This document shows positions 34,429 to 43,430 of a stretch of DNA of 64,000 nucleotides, piece after piece. The DNA comes from Pseudomonas flavescens (lineage in GTDB: Bacteria > Pseudomonadota > Gammaproteobacteria > Pseudomonadales > Pseudomonadaceae): NCBI RefSeq assembly GCF_013408425.1, contig NZ_JACBYV010000001.1, positions 4,774,001-4,838,000 on the forward strand. Direction: 5' to 3'. The translations under genes were made by a program, and so were the position numbers. The notes beneath the pieces are model-generated. The model did no database searches. It worked only from the letters and a program-made list of their open reading frames with translations, and was not told the DNA's origin. The number at the start of each line of letters is the position of its first letter. The stretch's first letter is position 1.

Positions 34429-34887
34429 ATGGATTATTCGAGAATAATTAATCTTATTGAAGAATCGGATTTCGTTGAGTTTGCTGATTATAGTGACGGG
34501 ATTGCTGATGAATGGATTTATAAAGCTGAAGCTCGTCTTGGGTTGAAGTTGCCTGATAGCTATAAATGGTGGCTGAAGTATTATTCTGGCGGGGAAATAT
34601 CTGGAGAGGAGATCTATAGTATCTACGAAATGGATTTTGATAGCGTAAGGGGTGGTGATATCGTTTATATGTCAATCGTTAACGGCCGAAATGGGTTGTG
34701 TGGGAAGGAGAGGCTATTTATCTGTGAACCGCCGGGTGCAGGGGAGTCATTTTATTTTGCCACGGACGATGGTCTTAATGATGGGGAGTATCCTGTTTAT
34801 AGGCTTGATCTTTCTAGTAAAACTTCTAGTTTGTATGCGAAAAATTTTATCGATTTCTTAGAAAAAAGAATAATTTCTTTCAGTTGA
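34429..34887 (+). CDS. SUKH (SMI1/KNR4) immunity protein, orphan
   Basis: An intact 152-residue SUKH-fold protein. The hallmark N-terminal part is WIYKAEARLGLKLPDSYKWWLKYYSGGEISG (about 28-58), then YMSIVNGRNGLCGKERLFICEPPGAGESFYFATDDG and a C-terminal YAKNFIDFLEKRI helix. SUKH proteins neutralise many nuclease toxins. No complete toxin is next to it; between the repeat and its ATG only about 35 bp remain. It is therefore an orphan immunity gene, which could protect against neighbouring strains' toxins. AT-rich codons. ATG at 34429 with GGGAG about 10 bp upstream. Confidence 0.85.
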   Translation: MDYSRIINLIEESDFVEFADYSDGIADEWIYKAEARLGLKLPDSYKWWLKYYSGGEISGEEIYSIYEMDFDSVRGGDIVYMSIVNGRNGLCGKERLFICEPPGAGESFYFATDDGLNDGEYPVYRLDLSSKTSSLYAKNFIDFLEKRIISFS

Positions 34888-34908
34888 ATAATGATCGTGG
34901 AAAAGTGT

Positions 34909-34970
34909 AATAGGGGGCAGACCACGTTTATAGCTCTAGCGTTGAGTGAAATCGTGGCCTGTCCCCTATT
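34909..34970. repeat. GGGGGCAGACCACG palindrome, variant copy
   Basis: TAATAGGGGGCAGACCACGT on the left faces ATCGTGGCCTGTCCCCTATT on the right, with a loop containing CTCTAGCGTTGAGTG. It is the same arm family as 34320 but with a different loop, shared with the copy at 35868. The right end is fused directly to the toxin fragment of cassette 2. Confidence 0.9.
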
Positions 34971-35141
34971 GCCCAAGATCATATTATCGATTTGGGGACA
35001 CATGGTGCGAAAGTCAATGGTGTGCCTGCAACTATGGTGCTTGATCTGCGAGTTCAGCCTGGTGGTTCGGCTGCTGCTAAGTCGCTTATCGAATTCGGCC
35101 GTGAATATAATGTAAAAGTGGTTGTTAAAGAGTTCAAGTGA
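34971..35141 (+). pseudogene. displaced toxin C-terminus, cassette 2
   Basis: An open frame without a start runs out of the palindromic repeat: AQDHIIDLGTHGAKVNGVPA, then TMVLDLRVQPGGSAAAKSLIEFGREYNVKVVVKEFK and TGA at 35139. The beta-rich, basic end with REYNVKVVVKE resembles the final segment of polymorphic toxin nuclease domains; no exact family is assigned. The stop is 3 bp before the ATG of the next gene, the spacing usual for a toxin and its immunity gene. Confidence 0.55.
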
Positions 35142-35144
35142 AAG

Positions 35145-35870
35145 ATGAAGAGATTAAAGTTTGTTTTTGATGTCGAGTCGATCAGTGGTTTGCAGATGCT
35201 GGCCTTGGTTAAAGGGATTTTAAGTAAATTTTCTTCCCCCGCGGTGTTTTTTCTGCATGGGGTTAAGGTCGATATAAAAACGTTTGAAAAGAAAATATTG
35301 AGAAAAAAATCATGGCCTAGTGGCTTAGTGTCTGGTGGGTTTGAGCTCCGATTCGGGGTGCTTCCAGCGATGGATTATTGCTTTTTGGTAATAGAAGAAT
35401 CAGAGAGTCATAGTGATACTAGGTTGGAAGAGGAAGTAGGGCCTATTCTCAGTGTTGAAGGTTTCATTCAGGCATGGGTTTCCGAGGTCGAATATGATTT
35501 TTGGCAGAATGCTACAGACCCTCTAGAGTATGAATGCGTGGGCCGCCCTCTTTCAGGTCTTCCAATGAAGTCTAATGGCTTGCCTCCCCCCTTGGATGAA
35601 ATGGAAATTGATACCTCAGGGAATCCTGGCCGTAACGTGCTTAGGCAAGGATATATTGAGGCGATTGGAAGCACTATGTGGCTAGGCAACCCCTTCTGGG
35701 AGAGAGCCGGCGTGGATAGATTTGCCAGTATTTCGTTGTTGGAAAGCGAGGGGTTTGAGGTTTTCGAGTGTGGTAGGTTTTGTAAAGTTGTAACGTCTGA
35801 TAAGGTTTTTTCTGATGATTCAACCCTAGAAAAACAACGTGCTCTCAGGCGGATTTTATTTGGAGAATAA
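35145..35870 (+). CDS. immunity protein candidate, cassette 2
   Basis: An intact 241-residue soluble protein: MKRLKFVFDVESISGLQMLA, FFLHGVKVDIKTFEKKI, PAMDYCFLVIEESE, WQNATDPLEYECVGRPL, and IGSTMWLGNPFWERAGVD near the C-terminus. The late G-MW-G--FW motif reminds me of the Imm52 family; that is a tentative match. It directly follows a toxin end (cassette 2), and its TAA stop is part of the next palindromic repeat. AT-rich codons unlike the core genome. Likely still able to be made, but without a linked full toxin. Confidence 0.7.
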   Translation: MKRLKFVFDVESISGLQMLALVKGILSKFSSPAVFFLHGVKVDIKTFEKKILRKKSWPSGLVSGGFELRFGVLPAMDYCFLVIEESESHSDTRLEEEVGPILSVEGFIQAWVSEVEYDFWQNATDPLEYECVGRPLSGLPMKSNGLPPPLDEMEIDTSGNPGRNVLRQGYIEAIGSTMWLGNPFWERAGVDRFASISLLESEGFEVFECGRFCKVVTSDKVFSDDSTLEKQRALRRILFGE

Positions 35871-35926
35871 TAGGGGGCAGACCACGTTTATAACTCTAGC
35901 GTTGAGTGAAATCGTGGTCTGTCCCT
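35868..35926. repeat. GGGGGCAGACCACG palindrome, third full copy
   Basis: TAATAGGGGGCAGACCACGT left arm, ATCGTGGTCTGTCCC right arm, and the same CTCTAGCGTTGAGTG loop as the copy at 34909. It begins inside the stop codon of the upstream immunity gene and ends at the start of the cassette 3 toxin fragment. Confidence 0.9.
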
Positions 35927-35929
35927 GAG

Positions 35930-36123
35930 GAATCCCTGCTAACGCGATGATTGGAGCGGGTGTTGGTACAGCCGCAGGTGCTATCGCGGGGAAGGTTGTT
36001 AAAGACTCATTGCCAAGCTCTGTCCCCAATTCGTTAAGAGAAAACTTTAGCACGATTGTTGGTTCGGCCACCTCAGAAGGAGTAGGTCCATTAGTAGTTG
36101 AGGAAAAGAAAAGTGAAAAATAA
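35930..36123 (+). pseudogene. displaced toxin C-terminus, cassette 3
   Basis: An open frame without a start: GIPANAMIGAGVGTAAGAIA, then GKVVKDSLPSSVPNSLRENFSTIVGSATSEGVGPLVVEEKKSEK, with TAA at 36121. The Gly/Ala-rich amphipathic stretch looks like the last part of a membrane-active toxin or a pretoxin segment. The frame emerges directly from the palindromic repeat. It overlaps the start of the next gene, as toxin and immunity genes often do. Confidence 0.5.
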
Positions 36124-36385
36124 GAAGCAGTGGGCTTTATGGCTAGCCAGAACGCTTTTAGTATCAGTGGTGATGAGTTTTTTTGCAGTTTTTATTGCCG
36201 CACTATTAGTTTTAGTGGTCAGGGGAAGGGGCTGGAACCTAGTTGAGTTGATAGATTCTTCCCTAAGCTTTTCTTGGCGCTTGGGAACTATATTGACAGC
36301 TGTGGCTGTTGTTTTGGTGTTTATTGGTTCTCTGAGCAAGGTCAAAGATGAAAAGTCTGAAGAAAAGGTAACGCATAAGGAATAG
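36113..36385 (+). CDS. two-helix membrane protein, immunity candidate of cassette 3
   Basis: A 90-residue protein from a GTG at 36113, with GAGGAAAA 7 bp upstream; a TTG at 36098 is the alternative. It has two transmembrane helices, about LLVSVVMSFFAVFIAALLVLVV and ILTAVAVVLVFIGSL, and charged ends. Small membrane immunity proteins of this shape protect against pore-forming or membrane-acting CdiA tails. Its overlap with the toxin fragment of cassette 3 fits. Function inferred from context only. Confidence 0.6.
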   Translation: MKNKKQWALWLARTLLVSVVMSFFAVFIAALLVLVVRGRGWNLVELIDSSLSFSWRLGTILTAVAVVLVFIGSLSKVKDEKSEEKVTHKE

Positions 36386-36395
36386 ATATGGTGGG

Positions 36396-36483
36396 AAAAG
36401 GGGGCTGGGAAAAGGGAACAGGTTTATTTTCGGCCCGTGTAGCCGGCTGAATAATAGATCTGAAAATCATCTAGCCGTTCCCT
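36396..36483. repeat. palindromic repeat, GGGGACAGATTTATT family (copy 3, diverged)
   Basis: GGGAAAAGGGAACAGGTTTATTTTCGG on the left (36406 onward, here described in parts) faces CTGAATAATAGATCTG...CCGTTCCC on the right. It marks the right edge of the cassette tail. The rest of the gap to 36872 (about 390 bp) returns slowly to GC-rich sequence; I see no gene in it. Confidence 0.6.
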
Positions 36484-36872
36484 CACTCCCGAGTAGGTGC
36501 AAAATTCAAAGTGCGAACATTGTTTTTTGCTGTGAGGAGGCCGTGGTGGAATTCTGTGGCATAGACCCTATTGGTTGATTAGAACCGGCTGATCCTCAGC
36601 TATATGCTGCCGCTGATGTAAGGCGGGCCAGGCGTTTATTAAAGAGCGCAGGCAGGGACGAACCCTTTCATAGAACTACGGCTCGCATACATTCATTCGG
36701 GTTGCGCAGGGCAAATGTGCGTAAGCGGTGGCAATGCTGATCAAGCATCGCATTGGATGCTCTGCCTGCACGTGTTATATACCCTGGGGCCGTTCCGGGA
36801 GCCTGCCAAACCAGGTCGTCGGCCACTCCCAGCGATGAACTGGCGTTAAGGATCAACCGACATAAGTAGCCC

Positions 36873-37472
36873 ATGCACATGTCCTCTACATTCTTCATAT
36901 CTGCTGCCCTTGCGCTGGCCATTACCGGATCGCTGCTGTACGCCAGTGTGCCTGCGCACGCGCAGGCACAGAGGCCGAGCGCATCGACCCAGCAGGAACA
37001 TGCCTCGCTGCTTGGCGGAAAAATCAAGTTCGCTTTGCCGCCCGATTTCGTTGACATGAAAATCCCCTCCAGCCCGGCCGCCAACGGGTCTGAAGGCGTG
37101 ACCGCGTTCGCCTATGCAAACCAGGCGCGGCAGCAGATGGTTCTCGCCAGTGAGCAGTCGCCGATGGCAGAAGGCGCGCGTGCCCAGGATAACGATGCAA
37201 GGTTCCTGGATGGTGTCATGGCGAGTTTCATCAGGCAGCAGGCATCATGGCCGCAGTATCAGCGCCAAGGTGAAAAGTCCCATACCATCAAGGGCTTGGG
37301 TTTTCGCCAGATCGATGCAATCGCCAGCTTCGATGGCATTCCAATGCGCGTGACCCTGCTGCTGGCCGGCTCGGGAGATACCCTGGCGTTGATCCGCATC
37401 ACGTCGAAAGCCGACGATGCCGCCGGCCACGACAGCCTTGTAGCCAGTGTGCTCGAGGGGATTCGTAGCTGA
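36873..37472 (+). CDS. secreted hypothetical protein
   Basis: A 199-residue exported protein. The signal peptide runs to about residue 29-31 (SLLYASVPAHA|QAQ). The mature part has KIKFALPPDFVDMKIPSSPAANG, ASEQSPMAEGARAQDNDARFLDGVMASFI, and IRITSKADDAAGHDSLVASVLEGIRS. The layout (a beta-start 'F-LP-DF', then a late SVLEGI helix) resembles the DcrB/PsbP-like fold of small periplasmic proteins, but I do not assign a family. ATG 36873 or 36879; neither has a strong ribosome site. It stands alone between the CDI tail and an empty stretch. Confidence 0.65.
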   Translation: MHMSSTFFISAALALAITGSLLYASVPAHAQAQRPSASTQQEHASLLGGKIKFALPPDFVDMKIPSSPAANGSEGVTAFAYANQARQQMVLASEQSPMAEGARAQDNDARFLDGVMASFIRQQASWPQYQRQGEKSHTIKGLGFRQIDAIASFDGIPMRVTLLLAGSGDTLALIRITSKADDAAGHDSLVASVLEGIRS

Positions 37473-38011
37473 CACTGAGGCGAGGTCTGTTTGCAGCCGA
37501 TTGTCGGGTCATGTTGGTTCTGCTCGAATCATCGAGTGTGGCTGGTCTGAATGGCGCGCCCATCAGCCCGCCTTGCGTCGAGCCTCAAGGCTACCCGCTC
37601 TGCTTTAGACAGCAGAATTTCTCCGATCAGCTGATTCAATTCATCCGCTCTACGCCTCGACCGGCGTTGCCACATCAACTGCTCTGCCTCTATAGTCGCC
37701 GCGTCGCTGCACATTCAGCGACCGGGTTTGACAGCTCGAATATCTCTAGGCGCACAAGCGTCCACCATCCGAAAGCAGGGGCTCTTACGCTCCCGTTCCC
37801 TCGTGCTATGGCGGTTGTGCGTGGGGCACATTCGTGTGCGCCGGGTTCCTAGAGTCCCGGTCTGTCAACCTGCGCACAACTGCCACCCCGAATCGTTTGA
37901 CAGCGATTGGTGGCAGGTCCTCAACTCTAGGAGCTACACCGATGACGCATTCGCACGCCCCCACTCCGCTCGCACAGTGCCAGGCTGAATACGAGAACGG
38001 AGGCCAGCAAC
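37473..38011. other. 540-bp gap without a recognisable gene
   Basis: Several short frames exist but none has a ribosome site together with conserved-looking sequence. An ACGGAGG site at the end belongs to the next small gene. Confidence 0.5.
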
Positions 38012-38332
38012 ATGACTGACTTCCTGCCGCTATCCAGTAACCCGACCAGCACCCCCGTGCTGCTGATCGATACCCGTTGTTCCTATATCGACCTGCAGGA
38101 AAGCGCTGAACAACGCTTGAGCGCGGTTCGCGGCTTGCTGCGTAGCCTCGCCGTCATGAACATCACGCTGGCCGATGCCAGTGACTTGCGGTATCTGAGC
38201 GAAGCCGCGCACCTGCTGACCGAGGACGCCTGCGATCTGATCAAGGCCGCTCACCAGGCGGCGATGCGGGAGATGTCGCTGTCCGCTAACGGCGATGCGT
38301 GCGCAGCACGCTCTCAAAGTGGCGAGGTTTAA
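38012..38332 (+). CDS. small Pseudomonas hypothetical protein
   Basis: A 106-residue protein with a helical core EQRLSAVRGLLRSLAVMNI followed by LSEAAHLLTEDACDLIKAAHQAAMREM. ACGGAGG lies 9 bp before the ATG. The arrangement (short variable N-terminus, two or three helices with AL-HA-type repeats) is like the small DUF3077/DUF6124-type proteins common in Pseudomonas; the match is tentative. A strong hairpin follows 17 bp after the stop. Confidence 0.6.
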   Translation: MTDFLPLSSNPTSTPVLLIDTRCSYIDLQESAEQRLSAVRGLLRSLAVMNITLADASDLRYLSEAAHLLTEDACDLIKAAHQAAMREMSLSANGDACAARSQSGEV

Positions 38333-38349
38333 TCATCGCGGCAGCAGAC

Positions 38350-38377
38350 GGGAAGCCTCACGGGTGTGAGGCTTCCC
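38350..38377 (+). terminator. hairpin after the small gene
   Basis: GGGAAGCCTCAC and GTGAGGCTTCCC are perfect 12-bp arms around GGGT. No T run follows, so it may act as an RNA-stabilising hairpin or weak terminator. Confidence 0.6.
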
Positions 38378-38976
38378 GGCCACGGGATGGTATGCAGAGC
38401 GGGCAGGTGCCACCTGGCCAGCCGAGGCACCGGCCCGGTTATCGATGCGTTGATTTCTGCTGCGATGCTGCAGATATTGAGGCGCTTTATCGCTGGGTTG
38501 TGAGCAAATCGGGCCGGCACGATAGCGAAAGCGGTCGGAAGGCGAGGCAAAGCGCCGTTCGATGAGCCGCACCATTAGCGGCAACCCGCAGCGTACGGTC
38601 ATTCAGCCCGAGCCACAGGACCTTTGCAGGCTCGGCGTGTGCATTTTCTGGCAGCACATGCGCAGTCGTGGCGTGATCATCCGGCTGTCGCTGCTGAATG
38701 CAGGGGCGCCGGCGCTCGTCTCGTCTTGGCCTTTCTGCCCATGGTGATCCAGGTCTTCGGAGCCATGTTGTTGTACGAGATCATCGATCCGAGACGGGGC
38801 GTTATGGATTGATAGGTCTACAGAGACAAACTTCGTAACGCATCTGCCCTCCCTCGCTATGCCGATCGGCAGACGTTCATCTGCGCCCCCCCGCCAATAC
38901 TGGTTTCTCCTCCGGACAGCCGGTCCCGACAACTGCTCTGGCCCGGCTGTCCTCCAGAGAAAACGTGGAGTTAGGC
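38378..38976. other. 600-bp gap, possibly decayed coding sequence
   Basis: No intact gene is visible. The base composition is coding-like in parts (38560-38820), but frames are interrupted and no family is recognised. The ompW promoter must lie at the end; an imperfect CCGGACAGCCGGTCC...GGCCCGGCTGTCC pairing is seen at about 38912-38952. Confidence 0.4.
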
Positions 38977-39672
38977 ATGCGGAAAATTCTTTTGCTCAAC
39001 ACCGGTCTAGCGATGCTGGCCATGGCTGCTTCAACTGCTCAGGCTTACCAGGCGGGCGATATCATCGTTCGGGCGGGAGCGGTGACGGTTGACCCTCGTG
39101 AAAGCAGCTCCAGCGTCAGGGTCGATCGTGGAGGCCTCTCGGGCACTGACCTGGGCGGTAAGGCGGGCCTTGGCAGTGACACCCAGCTTGGCCTGAACTT
39201 CGCCTATATGATCACGGACCATCTGGGTATCGAGTTGTTAGCGGCCACACCCTTCGAGCATGACGTGAACATCCGCGGGACATCCGCTGGGATTGCCGAT
39301 GGCAAGCTGGGCTCGCTCAAGCATCTGCCACCGACGCTGAGCCTTATCTACTACCCTCTGAACAGCAAGTCAGCCTTCCAACCCTATGTCGGCGCGGGTA
39401 TCAATTACACTTGGATCTACGATGAGAGCGTGAGCAGCAGCGCCACTGCGGCAGGATTCGATAACTTCCATGCCAGCAATTCCTGGGGGTGGGCCGCGCA
39501 GGTAGGGGCGGACTACATGTTGACCGACCGCCTGATGATCAACGCGCAAGCTCGCTACATCGATATCGAAACCGATGCTTATGTCAGCAACACTGATCTT
39601 GGCGTCAGGGCCCGGGTGGATGTTGACGTTGATCCATTCGTGTACATGATCGGCTTGGGCTACAAGTTCTGA
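38977..39672 (+). CDS. ompW: outer membrane protein OmpW
   Basis: A 231-residue eight-strand barrel of the OmpW family. The signal peptide is MRKILLLNTGLAMLAMAASTAQA, followed by the family start YQAGDIIVRAGAVTVDPRESSS. Then come LGLNFAYMITDHLGIELLAATPFEHDV, LPPTLSLIYYPLNSKSAFQPYVGAGINYTWIYDE and SWGWAAQVGADYMLTDRLMINAQARYIDI, with a terminal GLGYKF. OmpW forms a narrow hydrophobic channel for small apolar molecules. The ATG at 38977 has GGAG about 7 bp upstream. Single gene. Confidence 0.95.
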   Translation: MRKILLLNTGLAMLAMAASTAQAYQAGDIIVRAGAVTVDPRESSSSVRVDRGGLSGTDLGGKAGLGSDTQLGLNFAYMITDHLGIELLAATPFEHDVNIRGTSAGIADGKLGSLKHLPPTLSLIYYPLNSKSAFQPYVGAGINYTWIYDESVSSSATAAGFDNFHASNSWGWAAQVGADYMLTDRLMINAQARYIDIETDAYVSNTDLGVRARVDVDVDPFVYMIGLGYKF

Positions 39673-39745
39673 GGCCCCCTGGGATCCGGTGCATCGATCC
39701 GCGGTCTTTTGCCCCGAAATCCTTTATCGATAGTTGATCCGCCAG

Positions 39746-39786
39746 GGGCAGGCCACGATTGAATTCTGACTAGCGTGTCACCTGCC
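39746..39786. repeat. decayed GGGGCAGGCCACG palindrome
   Basis: GGGGCAGGCCACGATTGAATT faces GTGTCACCTGCCCC. It resembles the GGGGACAGACCACGATTAATT palindromes of the CDI tail and shows that this family also occurs outside it. It may serve as a terminator between the convergent ompW and epimerase genes. Confidence 0.55.
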
Positions 39787-39818
39787 CCATACCCTTCGTT
39801 CGGTTCCAATACGTGCCG

Positions 39819-40967
39819 TCAATCGGCCGAGAACCTGAACACCGTGTTCTGCGTGTAGGTCTGCCCCGGGTCCAGGCGTGTGGAGGCGAACGTCGGCTGG
39901 TTAGGCGCATCCGGGAAGTGCTGGGTCTCCAGGGTGAAGGCGCTCCAGTGCGCATAGGTTTTACCGGCCTTGCCCTTCACCGAGCCATCCAGAAAATTGC
40001 TGGTGTAGAACTGCACGCCCGGCTCGCTGGTGTAGAGCTGCAGGCGTCGACCGGACTGTGGGTCGTGCACCTCGGCAGCGAGCTGCTCGATGTCGCCTTT
40101 GCCGTCCAGTGCCCAGTTGAAGTCGAAGCCGCCCTGTTTGGCTTCGGCGAATTTGAGCTGTGGATGATCATCCTTGATGTGCTGGCCGATCGGCGTCGGT
40201 TTCGAGAAGTCCATCGGCGTACCCTTGACCGGGGCCAGCTCGCCGGTGGGGATCAGGGTAGCGTTGACCGGTGTGTAATGGCTGGCATGCAGGGTCGCGA
40301 CCTGCTCGAGGATGTCGCCGTTACCCGCACCGGCGAGGTTGAAGTAGCTGTGGTTGGTCAGGTTGAGCACCGTGGGTTTGTCGGTGGTGGCCTTGTAGTC
40401 GATGTGCAGCTCGTTCTTGTCGTTGAGGCGATAGGTGACTTCGGTTTTCAGGTTGCCGGGGAAGCCCATCTCGCCATCTTTGGACAGGTAGGTCAGGGTC
40501 ACGCCGACCGAGTCCTTGTCCTTGACCGGCTTGGCCTCCCACACCTGCTTGTCGAAGCCCTGGGCGCCGCCATGCAGGGCGTTCGGCCCGTCATTGAGCG
40601 GTACCTGATAGCGCTTGCCATCGAGCTCGAAGGTACCACCGGCCAGGCGATTGCCGAAGCGCCCGATGGTCGCGCCGAAGAATGCGGTGCCTGACTCATA
40701 GCCTTGCACATCGTCGAAACCCAGTACCACGTCTGCGCTCTTGCCGTTCTTGTCCGGTACCTCCAGCGACTGCAGCACGCCGCCGTAGGTGATGACCGTG
40801 GCCTGCATGCCATGGCTGTTGCGCAGCACGTATTGGTCGATGGTGGTGCCGTCATGGGTCTTGCCGAAGGGCTTGTGTTCAGTGGTCAGCCCGGCGGCAT
40901 GAGCCCCGGTGCTGGCGAGCGCGAGGGACAAGGTGAGGCCCGATAGCAGGTGTCGAGAGTGCATCAT
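39819..40967 (-). CDS. galM: aldose 1-epimerase (mutarotase), exported
   Basis: A 382-residue GalM-family enzyme interconverting alpha and beta anomers of glucose/galactose. Unlike E. coli GalM it has a signal peptide (SGLTLSLALASTGAHA|AG), so it acts in the periplasm. Motifs are ITYGGVLQSLEVPDKNGKSADVVLGFD, GATIGRFGNRLAGGTFELDG, NDGPNALHGG, TNHSYFNLAG (catalytic His) and SEPGVQFYTSNFLDG. The late catalytic Glu is probably in the RLQLYTSEPG segment. Two adjacent ATG codons (40967, 40964) are possible starts. No sugar operon is linked. Confidence 0.93.
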   Translation of the reverse strand: MMHSRHLLSGLTLSLALASTGAHAAGLTTEHKPFGKTHDGTTIDQYVLRNSHGMQATVITYGGVLQSLEVPDKNGKSADVVLGFDDVQGYESGTAFFGATIGRFGNRLAGGTFELDGKRYQVPLNDGPNALHGGAQGFDKQVWEAKPVKDKDSVGVTLTYLSKDGEMGFPGNLKTEVTYRLNDKNELHIDYKATTDKPTVLNLTNHSYFNLAGAGNGDILEQVATLHASHYTPVNATLIPTGELAPVKGTPMDFSKPTPIGQHIKDDHPQLKFAEAKQGGFDFNWALDGKGDIEQLAAEVHDPQSGRRLQLYTSEPGVQFYTSNFLDGSVKGKAGKTYAHWSAFTLETQHFPDAPNQPTFASTRLDPGQTYTQNTVFRFSAD

Positions 40968-41140
40968 GGTCGAACTTCCTTTTATTGTTGTGAGAGGAAT
41001 CGTTCTGGTGGTCCGCGATGTTTCGGAGGGATCGAGGCAAGGCGAATGGGTTCGAATCGGCTCGATACCAATCAGACAGGCTAGCCGTTATCCGGTCTCC
41101 AGGCGCAGACCGTTCGTCCCTACTGCGGATTGTTCGGAGG

Positions 41141-41437
41141 GTGTTCAGCCGTTCACCGGACCGGGGCGACATTCACGGGTGTGGCGAAGGTGAGGGCGTT
41201 TCGCGTGCAAGCCAGCGCCGCAGGGCTTTGGTATCCGGCAGAGGTCTACAGGCCGTAGGAGCCAGCTTGCTGGCGATCGCGGTGAGACATCCTTCTGGCG
41301 GATGCTCGGGTAATGTCAGCCCGAGCAGGACCGGGGCAACATTCACGGGTGTGGCGAAGGTGAGGGTGCCTCGCTGGCAAGCCAGCTCCTACAGGGCTTT
41401 GGTAGCCGGCGAGGTCTACAGGCCGTAGGAGCCAGCT
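41141..41437. repeat. REPIN array, 171-bp period, left part
   Basis: Units contain GTAGGAGCCAGCTTGCTGGC (at 41255 and 41425) facing GCAAGCCAGCTCCTACAG, joined by conserved spacers (GACCGGGGCGACATTCACGG, GCTCGGGTAATGTCAGCCCG). The unit length is 170-172 bp. The array is interrupted at 41437 by an IS3-family element and continues at 42682. The gap 40968-41140 before it shows no gene. Confidence 0.9.
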
Positions 41438-41509
41438 TGAACTGGCTTAATAAATCTGGACACCTCAATCGGGCGCTATGATGGCGTCCACAACAGGGGG
41501 TGTTTTGTT

Positions 41510-42645
<1,136 letters not shown>

Positions 42646-42681
42646 ACCATAAACGGTGTCCAGAATTACTTGACCAGTTCA

Positions 42682-43230
42682 GCTTGCTGGCGATCGCGGT
42701 GGGACGTCCTTCTCGCGGATGCTCGGGTAATGATCAGGCGCGTGCGGGGCCGGGGCGACATTCACGGGCGTGGCGAGGGTGAGGGTGCCTCGCTGGCAAG
42801 CCAGCTCCTACAGGGCTTTGGTAGCCGGCGAGGTCTGCAGGCCGTAGGAGCCAGCTTGCTGGCGATCGCGGTGAGACATCCTTCTCGCGGCTGCTCGGGT
42901 AATGCCAGCCCGAGCAGGACCGGGGCGACATTCACGGGTGTGGCGAGGGTGAGGGTGCCTCGCTGGCAAGCCAGCTCCTACAGGGCTTTGGTAGCCGGCA
43001 AAGGCCTGCAGGCCGTAGGAGCCAGCTTGCTGGCGATCGCGGTGGGACGTCCTTCTCGCGGATGCTCGGGTAATGTCAGCCCGAGCAGGACCGGGGCGAC
43101 ATTCACGGTTGTGGCGAAGGTGAGGGCGTCTCGCTGGCAAGCCAGCTCCTACAGGGCTTTAGTGGCCGGCAAAGGTCTGCAGGCCGTAGGAGCCAGCTTG
43201 CTGGCGATCGTGGTGGCGAAATTCACGCCG
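42682..43230. repeat. REPIN array, 171-bp period, right part
   Basis: GTAGGAGCCAGCTTGCTGGC occurs at 42844, 43015 and 43186, with the facing halves and the spacers described for the left part. With the IS removed, the spacing between 41425 and 42844 is 172 bp, proving that it is one array. About five units in total. Confidence 0.92.
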
Positions 43231-43257
43231 GTGCAGGCGGTGGGACGGTAAGCCGGA

Positions 43258-43337
43258 TGTAGGGTGGACAACGCTCTTTTTGTCCAACATCGCGATGGTA
43301 GAGCGGTGGACGGGTGAAGCGTCGTCCACCCTACGAG
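43258..43337. repeat. dispersed repeat, GTAGGGTGGACAACGC inverted pair
   Basis: GTAGGGTGGACAACGCT (43259 onward) faces AGCGTCGTCCACCCTAC (ends about 43335). It encloses TTTTTGTCCAACATCGCGATGG. A typical Pseudomonas intergenic repeat, located between the REPIN array and the gamma-glutamyltransferase gene. Confidence 0.7.
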
Positions 43338-43430
43338 GCTTCAGGTCGTTTCTCCTGCTGCCAGCGGGCGAGTGCACGCCATGCCGGGCCGGGCGGCGAT
43401 CCGCTCCAGCCCGTCAACCACGGGCTTGGC

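Noticed and set aside
36540..36660. GIDPIG-like peptide near 36565, resembling an Rhs core end
   Set aside because: Only about six residues match, the frame stops at once, and no YD repeats are nearby.
37500..37860. Plus-strand frame of 113 codons in the gap after the secreted hypothetical
   Set aside because: No ribosome site, unusual composition for coding sequence, and no recognisable pattern.
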